DNA from: Aulostomus chinensis
Taxonomy: Eukaryota; Chordata; Actinopteri; Syngnathiformes; Aulostomidae
Direction: 5' to 3'
Assembly: GCA_037954235.1 (NCBI GenBank)
Contig: JBBMOA010000020.1
Coordinates: 13,527,677-13,591,676 of the forward strand
DNA: 64,000 nucleotides
Shown: in pieces, positions 25,001-39,753 of the stretch
Layout of the letters: the number at the start of each line of letters is the position of its first letter
How positions within the stretch are numbered: position 1 is the first letter of the stretch
Translations under genes and position numbers: made by a program
The notes under the pieces: model-generated
What the model was told of the DNA's origin: nothing
Seen by the model: the letters and a program-made list of their open reading frames with translations, nothing else
Database searches by the model: none

Positions 25001-28000
25001 GCGCGCTTTGGCTTTCCCCCTCTGCCTTGGTTAATCAGGTTTGGAAAGTTACAGGAATCACATGAGACATACTGTAACTGTTATACAAGAAGGAAATACT
25101 ACCAAGGAGAGGTTTTTAAACTAATAAACATCACACCAAGCAGTACAGGATATCCAGTCTCTGGAGAGGAAAAGGCTCTTAAAATATATATTGATGCATT
25201 AGGATGGAAATGATTTTTTTTAAACTGACCACTCAAGAAGAATAGACTAGATGAAAAGTGGTATATAGACTCTTACTTGAATAATGCTAGCCCTAAAAAT
25301 AGTTTATGAACTTCACCAGTTTTTAAGATCCAGGGCGGCTCCAGGGAGCAGCCCTGAATCTTTTCCATCTCTGAGTTTGCTGAATAAATGATGATGTGAG
25401 CAGAATTTGTTCTTTGCCAGTTAAGAGCTGAAAGGAAAGGGAAATCCAATAGAAAGCAGTCAAAACAAGCACATACAGTTTGCAGTCTACAAGCTAATGT
25501 TGGGCTGTTAAACACTGAAGGGCTCTCACTGTGGTTCATACACTTGTGAACTGTCTATTATGATTATGATGTTATTGTTATGAACGTAAAGTAAATCAAA
25601 CACGCAGCTTTGAGCCTATAGACACACAGGAGAGATTCTGTTGGGATATGCAGTACTTTTGTTTATTTCTGTGTGTGTTCTTGTGCATCAGCTGGTTGTA
25701 TTAAATCCCTATCAGGAGTGACAGTGACAGTAAAACAAACAAAACTATATAAAGTAGTGGAAGGATTCTGGAGGAGCTGCTTAAGTGAGTGTAGATGGAT
25801 GGAGCTGAGCAAAGGAAGCTGCAAGCTTTCTTATTTATTAATTAGCTAGCTATGTAAAGTGCTGAATCTAAACCAGGATAGAGAGCAGACGGGTAGGAAC
25901 CAGGTTAACAGAGGTGAGGTGAACACATGAATAGAGGGTCTGACAAACACAGGAAGAAAGCAGGCAGCTTTCAACAGAACGAATCAGAGGAACACAATCG
26001 CAAGCAACAAAGAGAGACATGGACTAGGAATGATTAACGGACAAGTGAAAACAATCAAGAGGGTGAAAAAACTGACTGACCTCATTTCCATTGCAGGTGG
26101 AGGCTTTTTCTTTGGTGCATCATGTTTGATGACACAAACGCACCACAAAACGATTGTTTTCTCCGGCTCCTACTTATACTCGCATTTAACAGCAGGGTAG
26201 AAAGCAGTATGGATGACAGCGACGGCGTTTCCTGTTTGACGTCTTTTTCCCCAGTCTGTTTTTAAACTGAAATACTTAGTGAGGAATGTTAGAACTTTAA
26301 TGCAAACCAGTTGACTTTGTTGCCTGAATGACAAAACTTTACCAGTGGAAGTGAGCATCCTCCGACTGTGTTAAAGTCAAAGTCAGTCAGGGCCGATAAA
26401 TATCAGCGTCTACCAGATAATAGCTGTTTCTTTTTGCCTTTTTTTCCCAAATATATCTCTGTCATATGAGGAAATTCCTATCACATTTATGTGATCTTTA
26501 TGTTCAGTATGTTTTATTGGCGTCACCCTCTATTTTTGTTTAATTTTTTTTTAAATTTCTCCTCATCAGTGTGAAGATATTAAACATATGTTTATGAAAC
26601 TGCATTTGTGGGTGGAGTTTATCTCCAGAAATGCATAAAGGAAAAGTCAACTTGACGACAAACAGAGGTGCTGAGGGGGAGCGCACTGATTTTTGACCGT
26701 GTCATCGTGTCCGTCAGCGTTCCAGCACGGGTGTTTGGCTCAGAGAGGATGAGTGGAAACATCACTAATTTGATGAGATGCATTTACCTATGTCAAGTTA
26801 AATGAATTAATTGTGTGTTATGGGAATAAATGGGTCGCTGAATCCAAACGGAAATTGGACATTGTTTTAAGTTGATCACCCATCTGAACAAGTTCACCCT
26901 TCTGCCTCTTGGTGGCTTACTTAAGTTTGGTGATTTATCATTTTCATCTTTTTTTTTTCACGTTACAAGGCGCTACGTGTTTATTTTCTGATCAGTTCAC
27001 TTAGTTATTAGATATTTGGTACAATAATAAAAGTCGGAATTGATCCACAATGAGGCCAAAGGATGTGGTGCCTGTTTCTACTGCCTCCAAAGTTACATAA
27101 TTACATATTTAGAGAAGCAACAGAGAACACCATAAGAACAGATTCTGTTGTTGACAGTATGAAAAGGCTTTCTCAGCAGAAAAGTTTTTAACTGCTGATG
27201 GTTTGTGTGTGTGTGTGTGTGTGTGGGGGGGGGGGGGCTGTCTATCTATCTATCTCCTAGCACTACAGTGGGTTTTTTTTTCATCCCAAAGATTTGTGGT
27301 GCAGCAAACCTGACAAGTTCATTGTTCATTATCTGCACCATCTGGTTTCCACGGCAGAAACTGGGGAGCTAATTACAGTTTTATCAAGATTACATTTTAT
27401 TAACTGCAACAAGTAAAGACTGTGCTACCTGCCCTCACTGCCACACCATTCTTAGAGGAGAGGAAGCTATGTCTTTTACCTGAGTATCATTGCAGTAATG
27501 GCATCACATTTTACGAATGTGATGAATATAATCTATCAAAATTCGACTTGTGGCTGCTATTAATGAATATTTTTTAATTATATATTTCTTATACATTTTG
27601 GCAAAGAGGGGTATTACAGTATAACTTATAATGGTGAAAATAACTCTAATTGAAAGAAGCAGAATAATGCAGGCGGGTAGCTGTATGTAGGGGTTTGAGG
27701 CTGACGCTCACTCACGCTGTACAGTACGACAGAGGAGGAACTCTTTCTCACAATCCTACATACTGCATGTGATATGGAGCCAGCTTTTGAAGCCTGCTGT
27801 AATAAGAATGAGTCCATTTCATCAGCCCTCCCCTCATCTTCTATACTCTAGTCCAAAAACTGAGGATCGAGCTGAAGATCCCCACAAGCTACTCAGAAAT
27901 TCAGCGGTGTTTAATTGTGATGTATTCCTCCCAAGCTTGTATTCAAGGATTGTGTGAGGGTAGAGCATATTGTTCATAATTAATTAGAGGCGTTTTTATC

Positions 28001-30648
28001 CTGTGTGTCCATGGCAACCATCATAAGATATCAAAGCATGGTGTCAGAGGGAAAGTGAGGACGAGCAGGTCATCAACGTTACAGCGTAGAAATAGCTACG
28101 TTTCAGCTGAGCATTTATCCCTCTGATAGCAGGGCGGCGTGGCCCCGAGGCTTCCAGGAGGCGGAACCGTTCCTGGCACTTTAAATAAGCGGCCTCACTC
28201 CGCCAATTAGCTTGTGCATGATGCAAAAGGTTAGAGGGCAGATCTGGGAATAGTATGTGTGATTTTCTGAATGGCTCAAAAAAACACTCAGGAGGATCTT
28301 TTCTTTTTAATGCAGTGGAGTTTTTTTTTTTTTTTTTTTTTTTACAGTCTCACATTTCTTTAACCATTTGAATCAGAATGAATGTTAGATTAACTGCATT
28401 GCAGCAGTTTTGCTTGAATGCTTGAGGCTGTATGGCTTTTTGACAGCTTCAAATCTCAACTCTGCAGAACTGTGAACTACACACACACACACACACATAT
28501 ATATGTATGTGTATGTGTGTGTGTGTATGTGTGTGTACTGTCGGATTAGACTTCTGTTCAGATGGGGTGGAGTAATGTGATTACAACAGAACCCTGAATT
28601 CATTTACCAGTGAAAATAGTGAATAATGAAAATAGGCTACTTTTTGTTTCTATTTCTTTTCTAAACAGCACACATTTAAACATGCCACAAAGGAAAACAC
28701 AGCTATATAATATTCGTAATGGCTCCAGTCCAAGTAATCCATGTGTGTGATGATAAACCAGCATGTAAACACAGAGCCTGAAACTGGGGCAGCCAATTCC
28801 AACATCATTTAATTTGTGTAATGTTATCATTTTCTAAATGTCCTCGCTGAAAATAGCCAACTTGCCTCCCAAAGAGTTACATCCAAAACCAAGGAGAGTG
28901 CAGCTCTGGATGTGCTGGTGATGTTCAAGCGTGAATTTGACATCATACTTGCTTCATCCAGTGGATTAAAGTTACAATACGACACATCAAATCTGATTTA
29001 TTATCACAGGGTTTGAGACCAACATCAGTTTGAAAGTCTTCACAGCTGTGGCGTCGCTTTGTCAAGTCTGAGAAAATGAAATCCCTCGTGTGACATAGTA
29101 TGAGTAATGTTCTGTTGGACAGGGCTACACAGTCAGCATTTATGAGACGAGAATGATGGAAAACGCTATTGAATTGCATTATGGGCAATGTGACCACTGG
29201 ACTCTGGACTTCTGTAGCATAAAAGTTTAACTTTAAGACAGAAGTATACCATAAAGGTTTACACCTTGAAGTAGCTTGTGGAAAAATTGATCTTTGCGTT
29301 ACAGGAATGAGCATTTCTGAAGCGTTAACCCTCTTTAACTTAATAATGTTAATGTACGTATGTTGAAAGCGCACACTTAAAAAGTTTCATGTATCTGGGA
29401 CGCAGCTGTTTGACGCAGCGGTGCATGACGAATCAAATCACAATTGTGTCAGCCTGTGCAATTAAATAAACAGACACGCGGATGCTAAAAAACTTATTAT
29501 TTTGAAAAGTGCTACACAGATGTTACGGAATTGTCTATATATTTTTTGTATATTCCTTTTTTTGTTTATTGACATTTATTTCATTTAGTCAAATTTTGTA
29601 AACTGTACTACACAAATGTTTGTTTTTATATATTTTTTAAGCGTGTAAGGCTCATGATAACGTTTGTTTATTATTTTTCAAATTGCAGCATGGCAGACAA
29701 TAACTGCAGTATGACATTTTCATCAGAGCTTGAAAGACTAGTGAGTTAAAGGAACGTTCAGGATCAGAAACCTATATTCCTTAATGGGTCCCCTCCAGAC
29801 TGAATCTGATTAAAATGATTTTCTGCATCTGCGGTCATCTATTGTTTAAAGGTCACATCGCCACAGTGGTTATACGCATCAGAAGGTCAGTTCATCTTAA
29901 TGTCACATCTTACTCTCGAACATAAAAATGGCTATCATTGCGTATTGATTAATGCCACATGGTCTCCCGACTGACCAGACGACTGACGCAGTCATCCCAT
30001 AATGCTTTTATTGTGGTAACCATGACAACAGTGAATCAAACATGTATCCTTTGTCTTTCGAGCCACTCCACCCAGCCTGCAAGCGCGACTACAGGCTTTT
30101 AAGTGTGTTTAAAATTGTAAGGTTTGCTGCACATAGAAGGCGGACATTCACTCTCGTTGTATCTGGAAAATAAATAAATGGAGCTGCCTGAAGTAGATTT
30201 GTGAGTGCACAGTGAAAACACACGGAAAATGAGGGATAATTTGACATTATACGAGCTTTGGTATTGAAAATGGTACATCATTTTGTTTTGTTTTGTTGTT
30301 GTTTTTTCCAGGGAACAGGAAATGTTCTTGAAAAATCCATGGCTTGACACATGAATAATTTGCAGTTCTTTGCTCGATGCCTGAAAAAAATGGCAACTTT
30401 TTTTTTTAAAACACAGACTCGCTATTACCAGTGGGTTTGTAACCCTTTAGCCAAATTGCTTTCGTTCATTTTCAGTGCTGCTGCATTATTCACAGCTGAA
30501 GTGCTTCTCATTGTACTGGATCCTCTACTCTGATTGTATTTTATTCCATTGTGTAGATATTTAAACCTCTCTGGGCACGTTTGTCTGTCGTGGTGAGTGT
30601 TAAATCATTAGGCAGCATAAACAGCTTCCTCCTGTGAATTCCTGTACA

Positions 30649-30680
<32 letters not shown>

Positions 30681-31166
30681 TGTTTTTTTTCCCCCAGAGC
30701 TAAATAGTCTTGAAGAAAGATACACATAATTGTGTTAACACAGAAAAGATGGATGAGGAAATGTGTCCCTGCACCTCCACTCGCGCACATTTGTGTTGTC
30801 TTTGGGAACAAAAATGAGAGGTATTTTTTTTCTCTTGGGAAATTAATGTGGTTGCTGATCGCATCTCGGGGGCGGCATGGCTCAGAGGTAGAGTGGTCAT
30901 TTAGCAACTGAAGGGTCGCTGGTTTGATCCTCGCTTCCCCCCATGACCATGTCAAAGTATCCTTGAGCAAGATATTGAACACCTAATTGCTCCTGATGGT
31001 CCTCTGATGGACTGGCGACCTGTCCAGGGTGAACCCCACCTCTCGCCCAATTTCAGCTTGGAAATTCTCCAGCCCCCCCCATCCCCGCAACCCTTAATGG
31101 ATGGATGGATGGATGGATGGCATCTCTGGTGCTGGATATTAAAAAAAACATGATCATGTTTTCATT

Positions 31167-31231
<65 letters not shown>

Positions 31232-31536
31232 CTGTCATTTTCTCCATTTAGCTTTGTGTGCTGTAATCCTTGTAAAATTAACACCACATTGAGGCTTCTC
31301 TTTCTCTGGAACTCGAGGCTGGCGTGGATGAGATGCAGCATTAGCCCTAATCTCAGCCGACTCGCACTCACAAGGGTTCTGCAGATTGACATGTTGCTGA
31401 TGAAACTTTGCTAAAAAGGAAGCAACTGTGCTGGTCATGCCTGGCTGAGGTCTTTGAGGAGAAACCACAGACTGCACAGCCCCAGGGCAAAGATTGATAC
31501 TCTACCGTCACACACACACACACACACACGCACGCA

Positions 31537-31568
<32 letters not shown>

Positions 31569-34500
31569 CGTCCGAAGACCCTTGAGGGCAGGTCTTCCAT
31601 ATAAATTACAGTAGCAGGTGGGAAACCCCAGGATTCGGTAATGGGCTCCACCTAATGGATCGCCTAACTGACAGCCTGCAGTGTTGTCCTGAAAGACGGG
31701 CCAGCATCAGCAGGGGGGCCTTAAATGAGGTTTAAATCACCTAGGTAACCTTTACCCTCATACAGTCTCTTTAGAGTGCAGTGCAGAGGAGGGAGGTGAC
31801 TTTTGTTGCAGTTCATCAACGTGGGAGAGCAGAATAATGCGTCAACATTGAGTGACTCGTGAATGTTAATGGGTGCCTTAAGCACATCTATCATTACATA
31901 TTTTGTATTGAATGTATCCGAGTTAATTAAAGTGATTCATGATGAATGGAGCTATCTTTCAAAGCAATAAACCTGAAAGGACCTGAGGATTTATTTCTTT
32001 GCTAATTTAAGTTTTAATGAGGAGTTTAAGAGGATGAAGAGTTTAGTTTTTTGGGGGGTTTTTTTGCCCGTGAAAGTCTGGAGAATTTATTAACTCGCAA
32101 TCTTCAGAAACAAAGGGGACACCGGAATAATGAATGTGATAAAAAAAAAAAAGATTCATTTTTTTTGTTTCACACTTGAGTTCAGTTCTTCGAAGAAGAA
32201 CAAGAAGACAAATCTTAGATTTGCCCCTGGAGTACTCCAAAAAAAAAAGTTCTCACGCTTTGTTCAATTTGTGGGGAAAGTTTGGTCTTGTGACCACAAT
32301 CTAATCAAATGTGGGAACAATCTTCTATGTATCTTGTGGCTACAAAAAGTTTTTCTTTCTCTCTATGGCTACTCCTAGGAAAGTTACTCACCATTTATTC
32401 CCCAGAGTATGGACATGTTAATTATAAGAGGAAGCCATTAGTCTTTTACAGCACATTAATCTGGTGTGCAAGCAACCCAAATTCTAGCCCTTTTCCCTTG
32501 GTTTTCTGTCTCTGCTCAAATAAAGCACTCACCTACAGTTGAAACTTCTTGAACCCGAAACTTGAAAAGTTCTTCTGTAGTTTTGGAATCATTGTATTTC
32601 ATTTGTTTCTACAGCTTTTCCAATTAGTTTCAAATTCAATGTATTCTGCAGTATTCAGCATATTTAAGAAATGAAAATTAAATTATAACTGGAAATTTTT
32701 AATGTATTAGTATTCCTGTAATAGGTGCTAATTAAACTCAGAAGTATGCTTAGTTCATAAATGTCCAAGAGATATACTGAATACGTGCCTGTGTCTGATC
32801 AGCCTGACAAATCCATTTAGTAAAGATGCGGATTTGCTCTACTGATTTGAAATTATAACTGTAGAAGTTTCACCAAAGGTGCAAGTGATTCACCTTAAAC
32901 TCGATAAAAAAGCTAATTAAAGTTCAAACTCTCTCAAAGTTTTCTTTGTTTTTAAAGAATTCATTACCATACTGATGTGCCAGTATGCTGCTTTTCCCTA
33001 CTTCACCTTGCAGCAAAAATTCTATTTCTATTTTCAGCTCTCGCTGTTGCACCTTGAGGTGTTTATGGTTATAAAACGTTGAGGCTTTTTTCCCTCTGAA
33101 ACTGTTATTTTTCTCATTTTGTTATTTTCTAATAAATACTTCAAATGAATTGATGTTTGCTGACATGAGGCAATTTTTTTTTTGCTGACAGATGTGAAAA
33201 TTGATTGACTTCTTTTCTGCAGGGCAAATATATGAAGCTATGGCCAACGCAGCTTAAAATAAAGAAATAGACATAGAAGCCAGTTTGGTGCTTGAAATAT
33301 CAGTATTGTAAGTTATATTACTAATTGTAGCAGTTTTGTAGTTAATTATACTGTATTAACATTGTCAATTCCAGTAACAATCAATTACTATGATAATTTA
33401 GTGTTAGCTACATCATATATGCTAAGTCTAGCAAGACGGTGAGTTCCAAGACTAAAATGATTGGTTGGTTAATTGAGTAGAACAATTATTTATATAATTT
33501 TTACAATATTTTGACATGTTCACTGTGTTATTGTTGTGTATTGGATAGAAATACTTCTCACAGTAACTTCAAAATGGTCTTATACGCATGTTTTGTCTCT
33601 GAAGCTGATTTGCTAACATTAGCTGCAAGTTAGCTTACATTCACAGTGTGATGTATGGCCTTTGAAGCGCACAGCTTCACCATGACGGGTAACTTAACTA
33701 ACCCTCAAGTGTTACAAACGTGGAAGTATTAATCAGATTAATACAGTATTTTTAAGATTTGTCGAACTTTTTATTTTCCAGTTTGACAAATGGGAAAATA
33801 TAGAGCTTTTTTATTGCAAATTCAGTGTTTCTGACAGCTGGTCAAACTAAACAAGTCATTTAAAAAAATGACTGGGAACAAATGATACAATCTTTCACAA
33901 TTTTCTCTCATTTCACAGCCTAATTGATTAACCGATTAATGAGTTAGAAGTAGCAGTTGCTAGCAGCCCCGCTAAACATGTCGTTTTCTGCCTTTTTCAG
34001 ACGTTTCGATGGCCAATTGCCAGCAGGCTGGATGGAAACGAGATGTTGGAGATCCAAGTGTACAACTACAGCAAAGTCTTCTCTAACAGGTACAGAATAC
34101 TGCTGCTGCCAGACTCTCCTAATTGACCGCACCAACCAGGATTTCAGAATAGAATGGTTTTGTTCCAGCACTCCTCCTTGTCACAGCCTGACAAACCTTA
34201 ATCCACTCAGTATAAACCAGAGTCTCAGAAGTGAAAGCGTTTCTACGAGACCTTGAATTCTCTCGTATCAGAACAGCAAGTAATTTTAAAGGGAGGACTT
34301 GGAAATGTTTCATTTCTTTGCTCTTTTTTATTTCTCCAAGTAATTATACACATGAACTAGAAGTGCTGAGAAGTCCTGTATCAAATGTCCTTGTTAGTCT
34401 TCATGGTACATGTTTCTTCATTTTACTGTTTTAATTGCTTCAGCGTCTTCTTAGTCAAAGAAAACTGTAACTATTGAAGTCTGGTCTCAGTCAATGTAAA

Positions 34501-37500
34501 CCAACCTTGATTTCCTTGTGGTGAACCTTAACGTGTCCTTTCAGGTTCTTTTGGGCAGCCGATTTTTATGTAATTTTAGTCTTTTGAAAAAAGTACAAAT
34601 TAGTTTTGTCATATTTACAGTTTTAATGAAGGCGAAATCAGTAAAATGATGACTTCTAAACATTTTAGCCTGTTTTTTCCTTGACAGAATAAAATGAGAG
34701 GGTGCATTCTACCATCAAGGTTCATGTACTATGAATTAGACTGTTTTCCCAACGTTAAAGGATCCACTGTCTCAAAAACGCCTCTTCCAAAGAGTCTTAA
34801 TTGTCCCAAAATCCAAAATCTTGATACTGACTCGATACGACTGACTTGACTTATCACTAGCTTGTTATGAGCTGGTTTCAAATGTGGCAGTGGTGGTGGT
34901 GGGGGGTCACGAAACACTTTTTGATCATTAGTAATGAGCGTATTTGTCACTTGTTGGTCTCCAAACTATCAGATCATTAAAAGAACACCGCAACGCCCCT
35001 GAATCTCAAGCTGAATCCACTGTGTACTTTGACTATTTGAACGTTGGAAATTGATCCGTCACTGTCTTTGCAAGACAGAGTAAGACTAACCCCATTTCAG
35101 ATGTTCGCTGTCATATTTATATATTGTCACGACAAACCGAAACCTTGGTAAGATGCGTTAAAATAATGAGCCATCCCACAAACCGCTGACTCTTGAATCA
35201 ACTCCAGTGGTCCTGCAGGCTCTTATTGCTGTAAAGGTCAGGAAACAAGCTTCCTGCGCTACTTTGATTTTTCTTCTTCTTTCTTTCCCTTGTGGTGTGT
35301 TTTGCGTCCAGATTTTGAAGACCGTGGGTTGTGCCAGGAAGCCTTGCTGGTCTCCTGAGTCAGATTAGTGCTGCTTGTTTAACTGGCTGGTGGATGTGTG
35401 CAGACAGCTTCCGCGCGTATCGCCTACACAGCTATTAGTCCACAGTGTTTATGTGTGAATGTAGGTGGCATTTTATGGGTGTGTCCTGTCTGCTGTCTGT
35501 GTGTGAAGGTAGTTGTGTGTAGCATATGTGATGACACATCCACTTAAAAATAATGCTGAGCTAAAAGCTGGTGGCAGGTGTGCAGACAGATGATGTGTTG
35601 GGCAGCTCTTAACTGTCATCATCCTTTTTCTGGTGCTGAAGAGGAAAAGAGGAAACTAATTTCACTGCTGGCTGAGCTGGAACTTTTTTGTTGTTCTCAC
35701 ACCAGCTACATTTGGCCACATGCTGCATCACTACTGGGCTAATTTATCTGCATCATTCTCATCACTAACACAATGTGGGGTCAGTGTGTCGTTCCCTTTG
35801 ACCACAAATGCAGTCACATTACTGCAACATACAGAGAAAGCACTGATGCGTGGTTCATGTACATATTCTTTTACATGCTGCAAGCTTGGCATCTACTTTA
35901 TTGTACACACTCTGGGGGCAAAGACAGTGCTATTGTATATTCAAGGTTTTTCGCCTCAGGGTCAGCGATTCCCGAGAAGGGTCGTGCAGGAATTTCAGGA
36001 GGTCCTTGGGATTAGATTTGAAATTCATAAGGGTTTAATGACATGTTTTACAGACTTCTAGTTTAGCATTGCTGCCGCTTCCTAAACCAGGGGCATAATC
36101 CTCTCAAGTACACATTTAGGCCTGATTCTTCAAGTGATGGACGAGGCCGGCGCAACATATGACATAAGAAAGCCCCACCAGCTTGCATTTGGCTCTGGTG
36201 TGCTTAATAACACAAAACAAAATTTGTCATTTTGTGGGCTGGTTTGTGTCATGATTCAACAAGCTGTGCAGATTCGATGCCTTTTAACGCATCACAAGGG
36301 CCTTCATTGAAATCGCCGCCATCTTTAAGTGTTTTAATCTGAAACTCAGGAGAAGGATCTGGCTATAAGGGACATGATGTTTCTGGCACTATAATCAGCT
36401 GGCCAATCACAACACAATGGGCTTTTTGGTTTGTATGTGTGTGTGTGTGTGTGTGTGTGGGGGGGGGTGTTCATAAATATATGCTAATTTTGGTACATCC
36501 ATGACCAAAATGAAGTATCCTTGGGGCAATGGGAGATGATTCTGCTGGTGTTACTTACACTTGTACTCATTGGTATCAGAGTCATACTGTAACGTATCTG
36601 CACATCTGAAAACTCTCTTGGGCAACAACTTTTCACCACACTGGTATTTAGCGAATATTTTTTTCGGTACATCAGAGTTTTCAATACCTTACCTTCTGTT
36701 TTTAGTCTTCAAAGTAAGTTTTTAAGTTTTAGTGCAGTCAATTTCTTCTAAAGTGAGATAAGACCATCTAACCATTCGCATGCTGCTCCGCTACTCTTCA
36801 ACTAACTTTCAAAACGAATCAATCCTTCCCTTGCCATTTCTTTTATCTCCCCTCACTTCTGTTTATCTTTCCTGTAGGTCCCCCGTTGTTGTTTTTTATC
36901 CGCAAAGAACTGCTGAAGATATGTTTTTTTTAAATCAGAAAACTTTTGAAACTTGCTTGTTTTTACTTCTGGATGTCTCACACAGAAATGACACACGAGT
37001 GGTTGAAAAAAACAAATCACTGTGAGCTCAAGCCACCTTATTGTTAATACTTAAAAAGACTCTTTCAGGGTGAATTACCGCTTTTAAATTTGACTTTTTC
37101 CTACTTCTACCTCTTATTCTCTGTCTTTCTCTTATATTCAGTGGCAATCAAATACTTACATCGTGTTTGTTCAATTTTTTTGGTTTGTGAAAGTGGATCC
37201 TGTGGAGCAACGAACTGCACACCGTGATAAACCTTTTCCGCAGTGAGTGGTTTGCCCGTACCCCTTCCTTCATTCGCTACTGTTAATGTTGTCAGTTCCA
37301 GCTGTGCTCTTCTGACTTACATCTGATGTGAGTAATATCGACTGGCATGACAAACTGAGAGTGACAACATTAAGTCAGAATAAAAGTTCAACTTTGTCCA
37401 CGCGGATCAAACTATATTTATCCCTTTATTTAACTATGTGTGCTTTTTCGACTGCGTGTGTGTGTGTGTGCATATATGCAAAGTGGTCACCAAAAGGGGG

Positions 37501-39692
37501 GCAGTGCTTGCCAGAAGCTTTTCCTCTCCTGGTCAAAAGCGTACAGTTCATACACACACACCTGCTGTAATGTTTCCATTTCACGCAGCTGAGTTATCAG
37601 CTGCAGCAATGGATTAGTGCAACATTGAGAACAACTCTGACTCTACAATACTCTACATTTCAAAGTCTTTCTCTCCTCTAGAGTCGTTATAGTCACACTT
37701 CTAGCTGCAAAAAAAAAATCACACTGATCGAAACTGATGAGAGCACTGAAATATGCAGCAGATGAAAGCCATTTTTTGCAAAACTTAAATCAATAATGAA
37801 TGCCACCCTTTGAAGTGCTAAAGAACATGATAGGCCCTGCTGGGTTCAATTATTCAGAACTTGTACGCTTTGTTAACAATGGATGGAAGGAAATGACAGA
37901 CCGTTTGGCTTTGTAAGTAGTTCGGGTCACATATTGATCACTAGTGTCTGCAAACCACAATGGGCTGGTATGTGTGATCATGTGTGGCACGACAAACTAT
38001 TTACGTTCAAAGAAAAAGAAAGCTGTGCACAAATGACGTCCTCACACTTTTTTCGAGTCATGTCGAGCCCCTTAAGTTATTCAGGCTTCTACTTCACGTA
38101 CTGTATCTGCTAGCACCTGGGGGTGTAGCGCAAGTGAATTCAGGTACGGAAAGCATATTAAGTTTTAAAGCTCTGCTGACAAATGTAGCCTACCTTGGTA
38201 GTATTTATTCTACACTGAATACATTACCTGCAGAGGAAGAGACACCCATTGTGTGAGAAAATAGATAGAGAAGGATTAATCTAGAGAGAAAGAGGGAGAG
38301 AGAGAGGCTTGATATCTGCTGATTGATAGAAGATATTTTCTTTTTGTTCACACAGAAGTGCTGTGTGTGTGTGTGTGTTTGTGTGTGTGTGTAGCCTCAT
38401 TCATTCTCTTCTGTCAATTCTCATTGTCAGCTCACATCATTACCCTTGATCCCTGAAGACTTGTATAGTGTGTGTGTGTGTGTGTGTGTGTCTGTATGTG
38501 TGTGTGCTCATGCTAAGTAGTGAAACTATCGATCCTGTATGCCCCTGAGTTCTGATATTATCCTTCCCTGCAGACTATTTCTCAGTCTACTTATTGCTGC
38601 TCTCTTATAATGACTCGCTCCTTAAGAGTTTGTATTATCCTGCACACATCATGTACACAGCTTCATTATTATTATTATTATAATTTTTCCTCAGCATAGC
38701 AAGTGATCATGTAAGCCAGATGGCCGCGGCTCAGTGTTGGCTGGACTGTTGGTTCTTTTCTGTGTGTGACGGCTTGTTCTATCAACAACTCTGTGTTTTG
38801 GGGGAAACTCTGTAAGTTATTCACCAGCTCTAATTGGCCAGTTGAATGGGGACCATCCTGGGTTTCTTCCCAGTGTTCTGCACTATAAAGACTTCCTGTG
38901 CAGCACAGAAATCAACTTCATGTCTGTATTTAACAACAACATCAGCCAGATGTCTCGTTCCCACGTGTGTTTTTCAAGGAGTAACTGAATTTAACAAATG
39001 TGCTATCGTTTTATTCTTCTTCCTTCACACATTTGATCAATATGATATTTAATAGATTATGAGGGATTTTATAACTCATGAAAACAGTTTTGAGTCAGCC
39101 TTAGATTTCTTGGAAAAATGAGAAGATGTCTTTTCTTTTGAAATTCAAGTAAGCACCAACCTAGAAAAAAGAAATTCAAAGAACGACATTTTAATTCAGG
39201 CATGGTGGTGCAGTGGTTAGCAGTGTCGCCTCACCACAAGAAGGTCCCGGTTCCAGCATGGGATCTTTCTGTGTGGAGTCTGCATGTTCTCCCCATTCCT
39301 GTGTGGGTTCTCTCTGGTACTCCAGCTTCCTCCCACAGCCCAAAGACATGCAAATGCAGACGAGGTTAATTAGATACTCTAAACTGACCGTAGGCGTGTC
39401 TGTGAGTGTGAATGGTTGTCTGTCTCTATGTGTTGGCCCTGTAATGGACTGGTGACCTGTCCAGGGTGAACCTAGCCCCTGCAACCCTTAACAGGATAAG
39501 CAGAAGAAAATGGATGGATGGACATTTTAATTCAGTATGCTGGTTGAATGAATACATCCATATAGTTACTTCCTGTCCTTTGGGGAAGTGATAAGAGCTA
39601 CAGAGGAGTGGCTGAAAATTGCTGCTGAACAGTGTTGAGAGGTTTGGAGAATTAGCACTCAGAAATGCTTGCACATCACAGAAGCCTCTGAA

Positions 39693-39753
<61 letters not shown>

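Larger units (their letters stand above)
21316..34000 (+). other. otof: otof intron 2
   Basis: A 12.7 kb phase 0 intron. Contents: an (AT)n tract at 21926-22034, a minisatellite at 23491-23672, a GT/poly-G repeat at 27204-27237, a T23 run at 28321-28343, a tRNA-headed SINE at 30868-31119 and GT/CA tracts at 30652-30680, 31168-31230 and 31509-31569. No additional exon is supported; open frames within it are mostly repeats or chance. Confidence 0.85.

Noticed and set aside
28321..28350. T23 plus acag as a splice acceptor for an extra otof exon
   Set aside because: Exons 2 and 3 already join in frame with complete C2A sequence, and no conserved coding segment follows the run.
30868..30945. A tRNA gene suggested by A- and B-box-like sequence
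   Set aside because: It is the head of a SINE with a tail and target-site duplication; no complete cloverleaf is expected.
39191..39484. Open frames of 80-97 codons at 39191-39484 and the matching ones at 52707-53095
   Set aside because: They are translations of V-SINE copies, which are non-coding RNA-derived elements.
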